From contig NZ_JAMCCO010000001.1 of NCBI RefSeq assembly GCF_023371205.1, forward strand, positions 1,050,662 through 1,114,661: DNA of 64,000 nt, in the 5' to 3' direction. Every line of letters begins with the position of its first letter. The stretch's first letter is position 1. The position numbers were made by a program, and so were the translations under genes. This stretch comes from Parvivirga hydrogeniphila. Lineage in GTDB: Bacteria > Actinomycetota > Coriobacteriia > Anaerosomatales > Anaerosomataceae. This document shows positions 25,572 to 34,042 of this stretch, in pieces. The notes beneath the pieces were generated by a model. That model searched no databases. It was not told the origin of the DNA and saw only the letters and a list, made by a program, of their open reading frames with translations.

Positions 25572-27382
25572 TGGGCGTTCTTGCGGCTGCCATCGGGCTC
25601 CCGCTCGCTCTCGCGCTGGTCATCGCGCTTGGCGGTGCGCGAGCGGTGCGCGTCACGCAGGTGCTCGCGCTCGCAGGGCCGATCGGCGCTCTGATCGCCG
25701 GCGTCGAGCTCGTGGGCCGGGTGCGCCACGGCGCCACGGTCTCGCTCATGGGGGGAGGGCAGAGCGCAGGATCCGCGACGGGCGTCCTGTTCGGCTTCAC
25801 CGGAGACGCGCTCGGTGCGCTCATGCTTGTTGTGGTCGGCGTGGTCGCGGCGTGCGTCGTCGCGTTCTCGTGGGGCTACATGGCTCACGAAACGGGGCGT
25901 CCGCGGTACTTCGCAGTGCTGATGCTGTTTGTGGCGGCGATGTCGATCCTCGTGCTCGCCGACAACCTCGTGACGCTCTTCGTGGGATGGGAGCTCGTCG
26001 GGGCGTGCTCGTACCTGCTCATCGGCTTCTGGTACCGCAAGCCGGCCGCGACGAGCGCGGCGATCAAGGCCTTCATGACGACACGCGTGGGCGACGTGGC
26101 GATGCTCGCCGGCATGGCGCTTCTGTGGAGCCGCGCACAGACGCTCGACTTCAACGGGATCTTCGCCTCGGTCCCGACGCTGCCCGCGGGCGCGGTGACC
26201 GCGTCAGCGCTGCTCCTGTTCGTCGGAGCGGCGGGGAAATCAGCGCAGTTCCCGCTCCACATCTGGTTGCCGGACGCGATGGAAGGACCGACGCCGATCT
26301 CCGCGCTCATACACGCCGCGACGATGGTGGCTGCGGGCGTCTTCCTCGTGGCTCGCACGTGGCCGCTCTTCGCGGCGAGCGGCGCTGCGCGGACGACCAT
26401 GTTGGGGGTGGGGGTGCTGACGGCGGCGTACGCGGCGGTCGTGGCCTTGGCGCAAACGGACATGAAGAAGATGCTCGCGTACTCCACGATAAGCCAGCTC
26501 GGGTTCATGTTCGCGGCGCTCGGCGCTGGAGCGTGGGGCGCGGCGATGTTCCACCTGACGACGCACGCCGCGTTCAAGGCGCTGCTGTTCTTGGCGGCGG
26601 GCAGCGTCATCCATGGGGCTGCGACGCAAGACATCCGCGGGATGGGCGGGCTTGCACGGTCCATGCCGGTGACGGCCGCCTGCTGGACGGCGGGCGCTCT
26701 GGCGCTCTCGGGCTGGTGGCCGTTCGCGGGATTCTTCTCGAAAGACGCTGTCGTGGCGGCCGTGGGCGAGGTCTCGCCATTCGCCTCAGCAGTGCTCCTC
26801 GCGACGAGCGCAGTGACTGCGTTGTACATCTGGCGCGCGACGGCCTCCGCGTTCTTCGGCGAGCCGCGCGGCGAGAAGCACGCGCACGAGTCAGGCAGCA
26901 CGATGACGGCGCCGCTGGTGCTGCTCGCAGCGGGGGCCCTCGTGCTGGGATGGGCAGGCAGGCCGCTGCTCGAGCTCGTAGGCGCGCAGGAGGCGCACGC
27001 GAGCGCAGCGATGATCGCGAGCGCCGTGGTAGCGGTCGCTGCTGGCACTGCTGCCGCGTTCGCGTGGTCCTCGCGTGACGCTGGGCGCAATGAGGCCTTC
27101 GCGGCCGGCCGGACGTGGGAGCTCCTGCGAAGCGGACTTGGCGTGGACGGAGCGATCCAGGCGATCGCGGTCCGGCCGGTGTTGGCAGTGGCTCGCTGGG
27201 TGGAAAGCACCGGGGATCGTCGCATCATCGATTGGGCGGCCGAGGGGCTCGGCAGGGCCGCGACCGCGATCGGCGGTGCGCTGGCTGCGCTCCAGACCGG
27301 TGAGACGGACGTCTACGCGTCGTTCGTGGCGGTCGGTTTCGTCGTGCTTTCCGCGATCGTGCTGTGGGCAGGAGGGCGGTGA
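25571..27382 (+). CDS. nuoL: Complex I proton-pumping subunit NuoL
   Basis: 603 aa, near the usual 610, with about 15-16 transmembrane helices. Key pump motifs: WELVGACSYLLIGFWY (Glu), GAAGKSAQFPLHIWLPDAMEGPTPISALIHAATMV (Lys and His-rich segment), and KKMLAYSTISQLGFM. The C-terminal part holds the amphipathic lateral-helix region. It starts at ATG 25571, overlapping the nuoK stop by 1 nt. Confidence 0.94.
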   Translation: MGVLAAAIGLPLALALVIALGGARAVRVTQVLALAGPIGALIAGVELVGRVRHGATVSLMGGGQSAGSATGVLFGFTGDALGALMLVVVGVVAACVVAFSWGYMAHETGRPRYFAVLMLFVAAMSILVLADNLVTLFVGWELVGACSYLLIGFWYRKPAATSAAIKAFMTTRVGDVAMLAGMALLWSRAQTLDFNGIFASVPTLPAGAVTASALLLFVGAAGKSAQFPLHIWLPDAMEGPTPISALIHAATMVAAGVFLVARTWPLFAASGAARTTMLGVGVLTAAYAAVVALAQTDMKKMLAYSTISQLGFMFAALGAGAWGAAMFHLTTHAAFKALLFLAAGSVIHGAATQDIRGMGGLARSMPVTAACWTAGALALSGWWPFAGFFSKDAVVAAVGEVSPFASAVLLATSAVTALYIWRATASAFFGEPRGEKHAHESGSTMTAPLVLLAAGALVLGWAGRPLLELVGAQEAHASAAMIASAVVAVAAGTAAAFAWSSRDAGRNEAFAAGRTWELLRSGLGVDGAIQAIAVRPVLAVARWVESTGDRRIIDWAAEGLGRAATAIGGALAALQTGETDVYASFVAVGFVVLSAIVLWAGGR

Positions 27383-28830
27383 CGGTGACGCTCCTTGCGC
27401 TGATCGTGCTTCCGTTCGCAGGCGCCCTCGTCGTCGCGCTTGCCGGCGAGCGGGTCGTCCGGTCGCGAGCGCTCGCGCTCGCAGTCGCGCTCGTCGAATG
27501 CGCTGTGGCGACCCTGGCCATCGCGGACATGGCAGGCCGCTCGGTACCGTCGCTGTCGTGGGCGCCCGGAGGCGTCCTGGGCGCTGTCCCGCTCTCGCTC
27601 GGGCTCGATGGGCTGAGCGCCCCGCTCGTGGCGCTCACTGCGGGTCTCTCGCTTGTCGCCGTCCTCGCGTCGTGGGGAGTCGAGGATCGGCCGCGAGCGC
27701 ACCACGCGCTGCTGCTCGCGCTGGAAGGCGCTGTGGTGGCAGTCTTCCTCGCAGCAGACCTCGTCATGTTCTATGTGGCCTGGGAAGCGGTGCTCATCCC
27801 GATGTACTTCTTGATCGGTCTGTGGGGACACGAGCACCGCCAGCACGCGGCGATGAAGTTCTTCCTCTTCACGTTCGTGGGCTCGGCGCTCATGCTCGTG
27901 GGGATCCTCATCGTGATAAGCAACCTCGGCACGACGGTGTTGGCCGACGTCCCGCGGGTGCTTCCACGCACGACGCAGAACCTCGTGTTCTGGCTGATGG
28001 CAGCCGGCATGCTCGTGAAGCTGCCCGCGTTCCCGCTACACACCTGGCTTCCGGACGCCCACGTGGAAGCTCCCACCGCCGGCTCGATCATGCTCGCTGG
28101 AGTGCTGCTCAAGATGGGCGGATACGGCCTGATGCGTGTGGCCGCACCGCTTGCGCCGGCCGCATTCGCGGACGCAGCGCCTGTCCTCTTCGCGCTCGGG
28201 GCGATCGGCGTCGTGTACGGTGCGCTGGCAGCGCTCGCACAGACCGACCTGAAGCGCCTCGTCGCGTACTCGTCTGTCGCACACATGGGATTCGTGCTCG
28301 TCGCGCTTGCCGCTGGTTCTGAGAGCGGGTATGTCGCCGCGATGCTCGTCATGGTGAGCCACGGGCTTGTGGCCGGCCTGTCGTTCTTCCTGGTGGGTTC
28401 GCTCGCTGAACGGACGCACACGAGGAGCATCCCCGATATTGGAGGTCTGGCGACGACGATCCCGCGCTGGTCGGTCGTCTTCGTGTTCGCGGCCCTGGCC
28501 AGTCTGGGGCTTCCAGCACTGTCGGGGTTCCCAGGCGAGCTCCTGTCGGTCCTGGAGGGGTTCCGGGTCTTCGGGTGGTGGACGCTGGCCGTCATCGTGG
28601 GCGTTCTTCTAGCAGCGACCTACAATCTGTACGCCGTGCGATCGGTCGTCTACGGAGAACCGATGGAGTGCTGGGCGTCACTGACTGACATCGGAGCGCG
28701 CGAGATGCTGGCGGCTGCCCCGCTCGTGGCGGGCATCGTCGCGCTCGGCGTGTGGCCGAGAATCCTCACTGCGGTGACCGCGCCGGCGGCGCAGGCGATC
28801 GTGCTGCTGATCCAAGGGGGTGCGCGGTGA
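27379..28830 (+). CDS. nuoM: Complex I proton-pumping subunit NuoM
   Basis: 483 aa, about 14 transmembrane helices. VAWEAVLIPMYFLIGLWG carries the pump Glu, KLPAFPLHTWLPDAHVEAPT and KRLVAYSSVAHMGFV the lysine sites. GTG 27379 gives a GTGA overlap with nuoL, while GTG 27385 sits at a better distance from SD AGGAGG (27370-27375), so the first two residues are uncertain. Confidence 0.94.
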   Translation: MTVTLLALIVLPFAGALVVALAGERVVRSRALALAVALVECAVATLAIADMAGRSVPSLSWAPGGVLGAVPLSLGLDGLSAPLVALTAGLSLVAVLASWGVEDRPRAHHALLLALEGAVVAVFLAADLVMFYVAWEAVLIPMYFLIGLWGHEHRQHAAMKFFLFTFVGSALMLVGILIVISNLGTTVLADVPRVLPRTTQNLVFWLMAAGMLVKLPAFPLHTWLPDAHVEAPTAGSIMLAGVLLKMGGYGLMRVAAPLAPAAFADAAPVLFALGAIGVVYGALAALAQTDLKRLVAYSSVAHMGFVLVALAAGSESGYVAAMLVMVSHGLVAGLSFFLVGSLAERTHTRSIPDIGGLATTIPRWSVVFVFAALASLGLPALSGFPGELLSVLEGFRVFGWWTLAVIVGVLLAATYNLYAVRSVVYGEPMECWASLTDIGAREMLAAAPLVAGIVALGVWPRILTAVTAPAAQAIVLLIQGGAR

Positions 28831-30290
28831 GCGCCCTGTCGAGCATAAGCGGCATGCTGTGGCTTCCCGGCGCAGCGGTGCTTGCGGCCGGTGCTGCAGC
28901 ACTCCTCGTGGATGCGTTCGGGCGACCTGGGCTCGGCACGGCGCTCGTCGGTGCCGCTGCTGTGCTGGCGTCCGTGCTGTGTGCCGCGAGCGCCTCGGAC
29001 GGGACCATCGCCGAAGTAGTGCCGGGCATCCTTGGCGGCGGAGGGCTCGCGGGCGCGGCCGCCGTGATCTACCTCCTCTCAGCAGCGTCGCTCGTGACGG
29101 GGCTGCGGAACGTGCCTGGATCCCGTCGCGGCGGGGTCGCCGCGCTGATCGGTGTGGCGGCGGTGGCGTCCCAAGCGCTCGCCGGTGCTGCAGATGCGCT
29201 CGTCATGGCCATCGCGCTCGAGACCATCGCCATCGCGAGTTTCGGGATCGTGGCCGCTGGCCGCGGGAAGGCATCGCGCGAAGTCGCGATCCGGTACTTC
29301 GTACAGGCGTCGGTGGCCGTCGGACTCCTCGTCTTCGGCCTTGCGGGCATCGTCGGCCTCGGGGGAGGCGCCACCGGCTACAACGAGCTCGTGCAGGCGA
29401 TGTCGTCTGCGCCTGCCGCCGCGGCAAGCGTCCTCGGCGTGCTGCTCTTGGCCGCCCTCGCGTTCAAGGCCGGTGCATTCCCGTTCCACTCGTGGGTTCC
29501 CGACGTGTACGGGGTTCTCGAGCCGGAAGCCGCCGTGTTCGTCGCAGGCGCACCGAAGATCGCCGCGGTCCTCGCGCTGTGGTTGCTGTTCGCACGAAGC
29601 GTGTGGGCAGGCGAGGCGTTCCGCAACGTGAGCGTCGCGATCGGTGTCGCCGCTGCCGCATCGATCATCGTCGGCAACTTCGGTGCTCTCAAGCAGCGCG
29701 ATCTCGGCAGGATGCTCGGCTATTCGGCGATCGCACAGGTCGGATACGCGCTTATCGGTGTTTCCTCCCGAGCAGTCGGCACCCCGCTTCTCGTCGTCTC
29801 ATATGCGGCGGCCGTCGCTGTGGCGTTCGGGTGCCTCGCAGCGCTCAGGTCCGAAGCGGGGGATCAGGCCACGCTCGAGAGCGTTGCTGGCGTGGCGTTG
29901 AAGCGTCCCGTCCTGGCTGGGACGACCGCCGTTGCCATGCTTTCCCTTACGGGCGTGCCGCTGACGGTCGGGTTCCTCGGCAAACTGTTCGTGTTCTACG
30001 GCGCCGTCTCAGGGGGCTGGACGTGGCTCGCGCTCATCGGCGCGATCGGCTCCGTCGTGTCCTTCGGCTACTACGGACGGGTCATCCAAGCGATGTACTT
30101 CGCTGAGCCTATTGCGGCACCGGATGAAACGTCGCAGAGCGGCGCTGCACCGTTCGACTCAGCATCGCCATCGCCTACCGGTCGCGCACGCGTGTGGCCG
30201 TTCGCGATACTGGCAGCGATGCTCGTCGCGGCGGGAACAGTCCCGCTCGTGACCGGTTTCGAGTGGCTGCTTCGCCTGTTCACGGTGTAG
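28827..30290 (+). CDS. nuoN: Complex I proton-pumping subunit NuoN
   Basis: 487 aa, about 14 transmembrane helices. ALETIAIASFGIVA carries the pump Glu. KAGAFPFHSWVPDVYGVLEP and QRDLGRMLGYSAIAQVGYALIG give the lysine sites. Last gene of the operon; GTGA overlap with nuoM. A 220-nt gap with a promoter, hairpins and a terminator follows. Confidence 0.93.
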   Translation: MSALSSISGMLWLPGAAVLAAGAAALLVDAFGRPGLGTALVGAAAVLASVLCAASASDGTIAEVVPGILGGGGLAGAAAVIYLLSAASLVTGLRNVPGSRRGGVAALIGVAAVASQALAGAADALVMAIALETIAIASFGIVAAGRGKASREVAIRYFVQASVAVGLLVFGLAGIVGLGGGATGYNELVQAMSSAPAAAASVLGVLLLAALAFKAGAFPFHSWVPDVYGVLEPEAAVFVAGAPKIAAVLALWLLFARSVWAGEAFRNVSVAIGVAAAASIIVGNFGALKQRDLGRMLGYSAIAQVGYALIGVSSRAVGTPLLVVSYAAAVAVAFGCLAALRSEAGDQATLESVAGVALKRPVLAGTTAVAMLSLTGVPLTVGFLGKLFVFYGAVSGGWTWLALIGAIGSVVSFGYYGRVIQAMYFAEPIAAPDETSQSGAAPFDSASPSPTGRARVWPFAILAAMLVAAGTVPLVTGFEWLLRLFTV

Positions 30291-30316
30291 CCGCGGGCGT
30301 TGATCGGAACCAAGTA

Positions 30317-30345
30317 TTGCGTTTGCTGAACGGCCGTGCTACGAT
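30317..30345 (+). promoter_or_regulatory. Promoter of candidate small RNA
   Basis: -35 TTGCGT (30317-30322), a 17-nt spacer and -10 TACGAT (30340-30345). The expected start, 7 nt on, is G30352, exactly the first base of a hairpin. Confidence 0.5.
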
Positions 30346-30351
30346 GTGCGC

Positions 30352-30417
30352 GGTTGCTCCGGCAACCCCCTTACCCCTGAGCCTCAAGGTGCCGGCCTTG
30401 GGGCTCCCCCTTTTTCT
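30352..30417 (+). ncRNA. Candidate C-rich small RNA of about 65 nt
   Basis: Between the promoter and the T-run there are two hairpins and no credible reading frame. Hairpin 1 is GGTTGC-TCCG-GCAACC (30352-30367). A single-stranded C-rich linker (CCCTTACCCCT) follows. Hairpin 2 is GAGCCTCAAGG/CCTTGGGGCTC (30379-30405, one G-U pair), and then CCCCCTTTTT. The C-rich linker could pair with Shine-Dalgarno sequences, as in known C-rich Gram-positive small RNAs. I do not recognise a family. It could also be a leader attenuator for the gene at 30513. Confidence 0.45.
30379..30416 (+). terminator. Intrinsic terminator between nuoN and the 85-aa gene
   Basis: An 11-bp stem with loop TGCCGG followed by CCCCCTTTTT. 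It can end both the small RNA and nuo transcripts. Confidence 0.75.
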
Positions 30418-30439
30418 GGGGTGCAGTCACAGGCTCCTT

Positions 30440-30477
30440 CGCTTCGAGCGCTCACGTTTCTCCGCTTCGAGCGCTCA
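30440..30477 (+). repeat. Tandem CGCTTCGAGCGCTCA boxes
   Basis: The same 15-nt string occurs at 30440-30454 and 30463-30477, spaced 23 nt start to start (about two helical turns). Each contains the palindromes CGCTTCGAGCG and GAGCGCTC. They lie just before the 85-aa gene and look like paired operator sites. Confidence 0.45.
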
Positions 30478-30512
30478 AGTCGCTGCTTCGTCGTGCCGAT
30501 ACTTGCCACATC

Positions 30513-30770
30513 ATGATCATCTCCGACGAACAAGTCCGCTGCGCTGCCGCATACTTGCGGACGCGCCGGGACATCTCGATGATGGCGGCTCGCCCCAGCA
30601 ACGTCGACGGCACCCTCGTGTCTCGTGCGGTCGAGGTAGCGTTGGCGGCGCCGGAGATCCGGAGCGACCGCATCGCGCAGGCTGCGTACGTCGCGGAGGG
30701 TTATCTCCCGAACGCGGAGTCCGTCGCGACGAAGCTGCTCGGCAGGGTGATCTCAGACAGAATTCGCTGA
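30513..30770 (+). CDS. Small protein with FlgM-like C-terminus
   Basis: 85 aa from ATG 30513, without a clear SD. The second half (APEIRSDRIAQAAYVAEGYL, then AESVATKLLGRVI) resembles the sigma-binding helix pair of anti-sigma-28 factor FlgM. No flagellar genes are in the window. A small anti-sigma-type regulator is possible, but the match is short. The codon composition is like its neighbours, and the tandem boxes upstream support it being expressed. Confidence 0.5.
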   Translation: MIISDEQVRCAAAYLRTRRDISMMAARPSNVDGTLVSRAVEVALAAPEIRSDRIAQAAYVAEGYLPNAESVATKLLGRVISDRIR

Positions 30771-30854
30771 GCCTATTGTCTGCGCGGCGATCTCTGCGTT
30801 GCTGCCGCCCTCTGCTAGCATGGTGGCGGCATCATCTACGCTGAGGAGGCGTTC

Positions 30855-31139
30855 GTGCCGCAACGCATCGTTCGGCTGCTGCTCACCGCGTGCATGGATC
30901 TGCTCGTGCTCGTCGCCGTTGCAGCGACCGCTGGCATGGTCGTGCGCTTCTTCGGATCGCTCGCCTCGTCAGCTCTCGGGGAGTCCGTGCTTCCTATCTT
31001 GGCTGCCGTGCGTCTGCCGCTGGGTCTCGGGGGTATCAAGACTCCGTACGGCGGCATCTTCGACCTGGACGCCGCTGCAACCGTTGCAGCGGCCTTGTTC
31101 GTGGAGTGGGCGCTCGCCGGCGTGCGGCGGCGTTCGTGA
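30855..31139 (+). CDS. Small membrane protein, possibly YggT-like
   Basis: 94 aa from GTG 30855 (SD GAGGAGG). Two hydrophobic helices (about 7-35 and 72-90) flank a loop with RLPLGLGGIKTPYGGIFDLDAA, which recalls the second half of YggT-family membrane proteins. The identification is tentative. It ends 12 nt before the pilB-like gene and may be co-transcribed with it. Confidence 0.6.
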   Translation: MPQRIVRLLLTACMDLLVLVAVAATAGMVVRFFGSLASSALGESVLPILAAVRLPLGLGGIKTPYGGIFDLDAAATVAAALFVEWALAGVRRRS

Positions 31140-31151
31140 GCGGAGGGTTAC

Positions 31152-32813
31152 GTGGCCTACACGCGAGAGAAGCTCGGTGAGATCCTCATCAGAGCCGGCC
31201 TAATCACTCAAGAGCAGCTGGACGCAGCGCTGGCGGTGCAAGCGGTCGAGGGCGGCAAGCTCGGGCAGATCCTCGTGCGGCAGCTCGTGCTGGACGAGGA
31301 CGAGATCGCGCAGACGCTCGCAGAGCAGAAGGGCCTTGAATACGTGCGCCTGACGTCGTTCCCGATCGACAGGGAGGCGGTCACGCAGATTCCTGAGAGG
31401 CTCGCACGCCGGAGGCTCGTGATCCCCATCGCGTACCGCGGCGACGCGCTGGTGCTCGCCATGGCAGATCCGCTTGACGTCGAGGCCCTCGACGACGTAC
31501 GGCTGCGCTCCGGGCGCGAGGTGGTGCCGGTCGTGGCGACGCCGACGCAGATCCAGTACGCGATCGAGAAGTACCTGGCCTCAGCAGACGCGCTCCAAGA
31601 CGTGGTAGAGGCAGTGCCGGAGGACGAGGAAGAGACGGTTGCAGTCGAAGAGGACGCGCCTGTCGTGCGGCTCGTCAATCAGATCATCCGTGAGGCGGTC
31701 GTGGACGGTGCGAGCGACATCCACGTCGAGCCAGGCGAGCATGCGGTCCGCGTCCGCTTCCGGGTGGACGGCGTCCTGCACGAACGCATGCAGCTGCCGC
31801 TCTCGGTGCGGCCCGGCCTGACGTCGCGTGTGAAGATCATGGCCGACATGGACATCTCGGAGCGCCGACGGCCACAGGACGGCAGGATCGCCGTCACCGT
31901 GAACGGTCGGCCTGTCGACATCCGGGTGGCGACCCTCCCGACGCCTGCGGGAGAAAGCATCGTCCTTCGCATCCTCAACCACGATGTGAGCCTGAAGACG
32001 CTCGAGGACCTGGGGATGGGCGCCGACCACCTTGAGACGATGCGCCGGTTCCTCGCCCGCCCTTGGGGAGCGGTGCTCGTCTCTGGGCCCACCGGCTCGG
32101 GCAAGACGACCACTCTGTACGCGGGGATATCGCGTATCAACGAGCCCGCCCGGAAGATCATCACCATCGAAGACCCGATCGAATACCGGATCGCTGGCAT
32201 CACGCAGATGAGCGTGAATCCTGGCATCGGCCTCACGTTCGCTGCGCTCCTTCGCACGGTGCTCCGTGCCGACCCGGACGTGGTCCTGGTAGGCGAGATC
32301 CGCGACCCCGAGACGGCCGAGATCGCTATCAGGGCGGCCCTCACAGGACACCTTGTGCTCTCGTCTATCCACACGAACGACGCCCCCTCGGCCCTCACTC
32401 GGCTGGTCGACATGGACGTGGAGCCGTACATCACCTCGTCGGCTCTCGTCGGCGTCGTCGCGCAGCGTCTGGCGAGGCGGTTGTGCCCCACGTGCAAGAA
32501 GCGCTACAAGGTGACGCCGGAGACCGCTCTCGCTGCCGGGTTCAGCGAAGAGGAGGTCGGTTCGGGGCTTCGGCTGTACAAGGCGGTGGGGTGCGACGAG
32601 TGCGCGGGCACGGGGTACCGCGGCCGCGTCGGGTTGTTCGAGATCATGGAGATGGACGAGGACCTGCAGCGCTTGTTCTTGCGAGAGGCGCCCGCGGAGC
32701 AGCTGCGCGTCGCTGCGCTCCAGGCGGGGATGCGCTCGCTTCGTCGAGACGCGCTCGACAAGGTGAAAGCGGGTGTGACCTCCCTAGACGAGGTCGCCCG
32801 CGTCGTCGTGTGA
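31152..32813 (+). CDS. pilB: GspE/PilB-family secretion ATPase, standalone
   Basis: 553 aa from GTG 31152. An N-terminal MshEN domain (about 1-145; GEILIRAGLITQEQLDAAL) precedes the ATPase: Walker A GPTGSGKTT, Asp box with TIEDPIEYR, Walker B VLVGEIRDPETAEIA, His box HTNDAPSALTRL. A zinc motif follows (CPTCKKRY, then CDECAGTGYRGR). PilB-type ATPases drive assembly of type IV pili or type II secretion. No pilC, pilM or prepilin genes are near, so partners must be elsewhere. MshEN domains often bind cyclic di-GMP. The stop overlaps a possible GTG start of deoB. Confidence 0.92.
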   Translation: MAYTREKLGEILIRAGLITQEQLDAALAVQAVEGGKLGQILVRQLVLDEDEIAQTLAEQKGLEYVRLTSFPIDREAVTQIPERLARRRLVIPIAYRGDALVLAMADPLDVEALDDVRLRSGREVVPVVATPTQIQYAIEKYLASADALQDVVEAVPEDEEETVAVEEDAPVVRLVNQIIREAVVDGASDIHVEPGEHAVRVRFRVDGVLHERMQLPLSVRPGLTSRVKIMADMDISERRRPQDGRIAVTVNGRPVDIRVATLPTPAGESIVLRILNHDVSLKTLEDLGMGADHLETMRRFLARPWGAVLVSGPTGSGKTTTLYAGISRINEPARKIITIEDPIEYRIAGITQMSVNPGIGLTFAALLRTVLRADPDVVLVGEIRDPETAEIAIRAALTGHLVLSSIHTNDAPSALTRLVDMDVEPYITSSALVGVVAQRLARRLCPTCKKRYKVTPETALAAGFSEEEVGSGLRLYKAVGCDECAGTGYRGRVGLFEIMEMDEDLQRLFLREAPAEQLRVAALQAGMRSLRRDALDKVKAGVTSLDEVARVVV

Positions 32814-32830
32814 TAGAAGGGCGGCCGATC

Positions 32831-34042
32831 GTGGACAGTGTCGGAGTGCGCGCGCCGCGCGCGATCGTCGTGGTGCTCGACAGCGTGGGCGCGGGGGCCT
32901 TGCCCGATGCCGCTGCGTACGGCGACGAGGGATCCAACACGCTTGCGAACACCGCGCGAGCGGTCGGTGGGTTGCGCATGCCGAACCTCGGACGAATGGG
33001 TCTCGGCAACGTGACGGAGGTCCTCGGCGTTCCGCCCACGGACGACCCGGAGGCATCGTGGGGCAAATGTCGCGAGCGGTCTGCCGGAAAGGACACCACG
33101 ACTGGCCACTGGGAGATGATGGGGCTCGTGCTCGAGCGCCCGTTCCCGACATACCCGGACGGTTTCCCCGATGAGGTGATCGAGGAGTTCGTGCGCAGGA
33201 CGGGTGTGCCGGGAGTGCTCGGCAACAAGGCGGCGAGCGGCACGGAGATCATCCAGGAGTACGGAGACGAACACGTCAAGAGCGGCAAGCCTATCGTCTA
33301 CACCTCAGCCGACTCGGTGTTTCAGGTGGCCGCGCACGAAGAGGCGTTCGGGCTGGAGAGGCTGTACGAGGTGTGCGCCATCGCTCGCGAGATGCTGACG
33401 GGAGAGCACTGCGTCGGGCGCGTGATCGCGCGTCCGTTCGTGGGTCCGCACGAGTCCGGGCTGTACGTGAGGACGCACCGCCGCCGCGACTACGCGGTGA
33501 GGCCCTTCGAGCCGACAGTGCTCGACGTCCTGCGCGAGAACGGCCACCGGGTGTTCGGGGTAGGCAAGATCGGTGACATCTTCGCATGGCAGGGCGTGGA
33601 CTCCTCGCCGCACGTGACGGACAACATGGACGCGCTCGACAAGCTCCTCGAGGAGGTCCGGCGGCCTGACGACGGCTTCGTGTTCGCGAATCTGGTCGAT
33701 TTCGACATGCTGTGGGGGCATCGCAACGATGCTGAAGCGTACGCGCGAGGTCTTGAGGCCGTGGACGCGCGGATTCCCGGAATCCTGGACGCAATGGTCC
33801 CTGGCGACCTGCTCATCATCACAGCCGATCACGGCTGCGATCCCACGACGCCGTCGACCGACCACAGTCGGGAGTACACGCCGTTGATTGCGAAGATCAA
33901 GGGCATCGATGCGGGTCGCGACCTCGGCACGCGTACGACCTTCGGAGACATCGGCGAGACCGTGCTGGATTTCTACGGCCTTGCCGGAGCGTGCGGTCGT
34001 GGAACGTCGTTTCTCGATGAGGTGAGGGGAGCCGGTTCGTGA
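32831..34042 (+). CDS. deoB: Phosphopentomutase
   Basis: 403 aa, of the alkaline-phosphatase superfamily. It moves the phosphate of ribose/deoxyribose between C1 and C5. VVVLDSVGAGALPDA (metal Asp), GKDTTTGHWEMMG (catalytic Thr region), NLVDFDMLWGHRND and ITADHGCDPTT, then TDHSREYTP (metal ligands) are all present. GTG 32831 is chosen; GTG 32810 (GTGA overlap with pilB) would add seven residues. It overlaps deoA by 4 nt, so nucleoside salvage is coupled. Confidence 0.95.
   Translation: MDSVGVRAPRAIVVVLDSVGAGALPDAAAYGDEGSNTLANTARAVGGLRMPNLGRMGLGNVTEVLGVPPTDDPEASWGKCRERSAGKDTTTGHWEMMGLVLERPFPTYPDGFPDEVIEEFVRRTGVPGVLGNKAASGTEIIQEYGDEHVKSGKPIVYTSADSVFQVAAHEEAFGLERLYEVCAIAREMLTGEHCVGRVIARPFVGPHESGLYVRTHRRRDYAVRPFEPTVLDVLRENGHRVFGVGKIGDIFAWQGVDSSPHVTDNMDALDKLLEEVRRPDDGFVFANLVDFDMLWGHRNDAEAYARGLEAVDARIPGILDAMVPGDLLIITADHGCDPTTPSTDHSREYTPLIAKIKGIDAGRDLGTRTTFGDIGETVLDFYGLAGACGRGTSFLDEVRGAGS

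Noticed and set aside
30352-30417. Small RNA as a member of the actinobacterial 6C family
   Set aside because: It has two stems and C-runs, but the C-runs are outside the hairpin loops, unlike 6C RNA.
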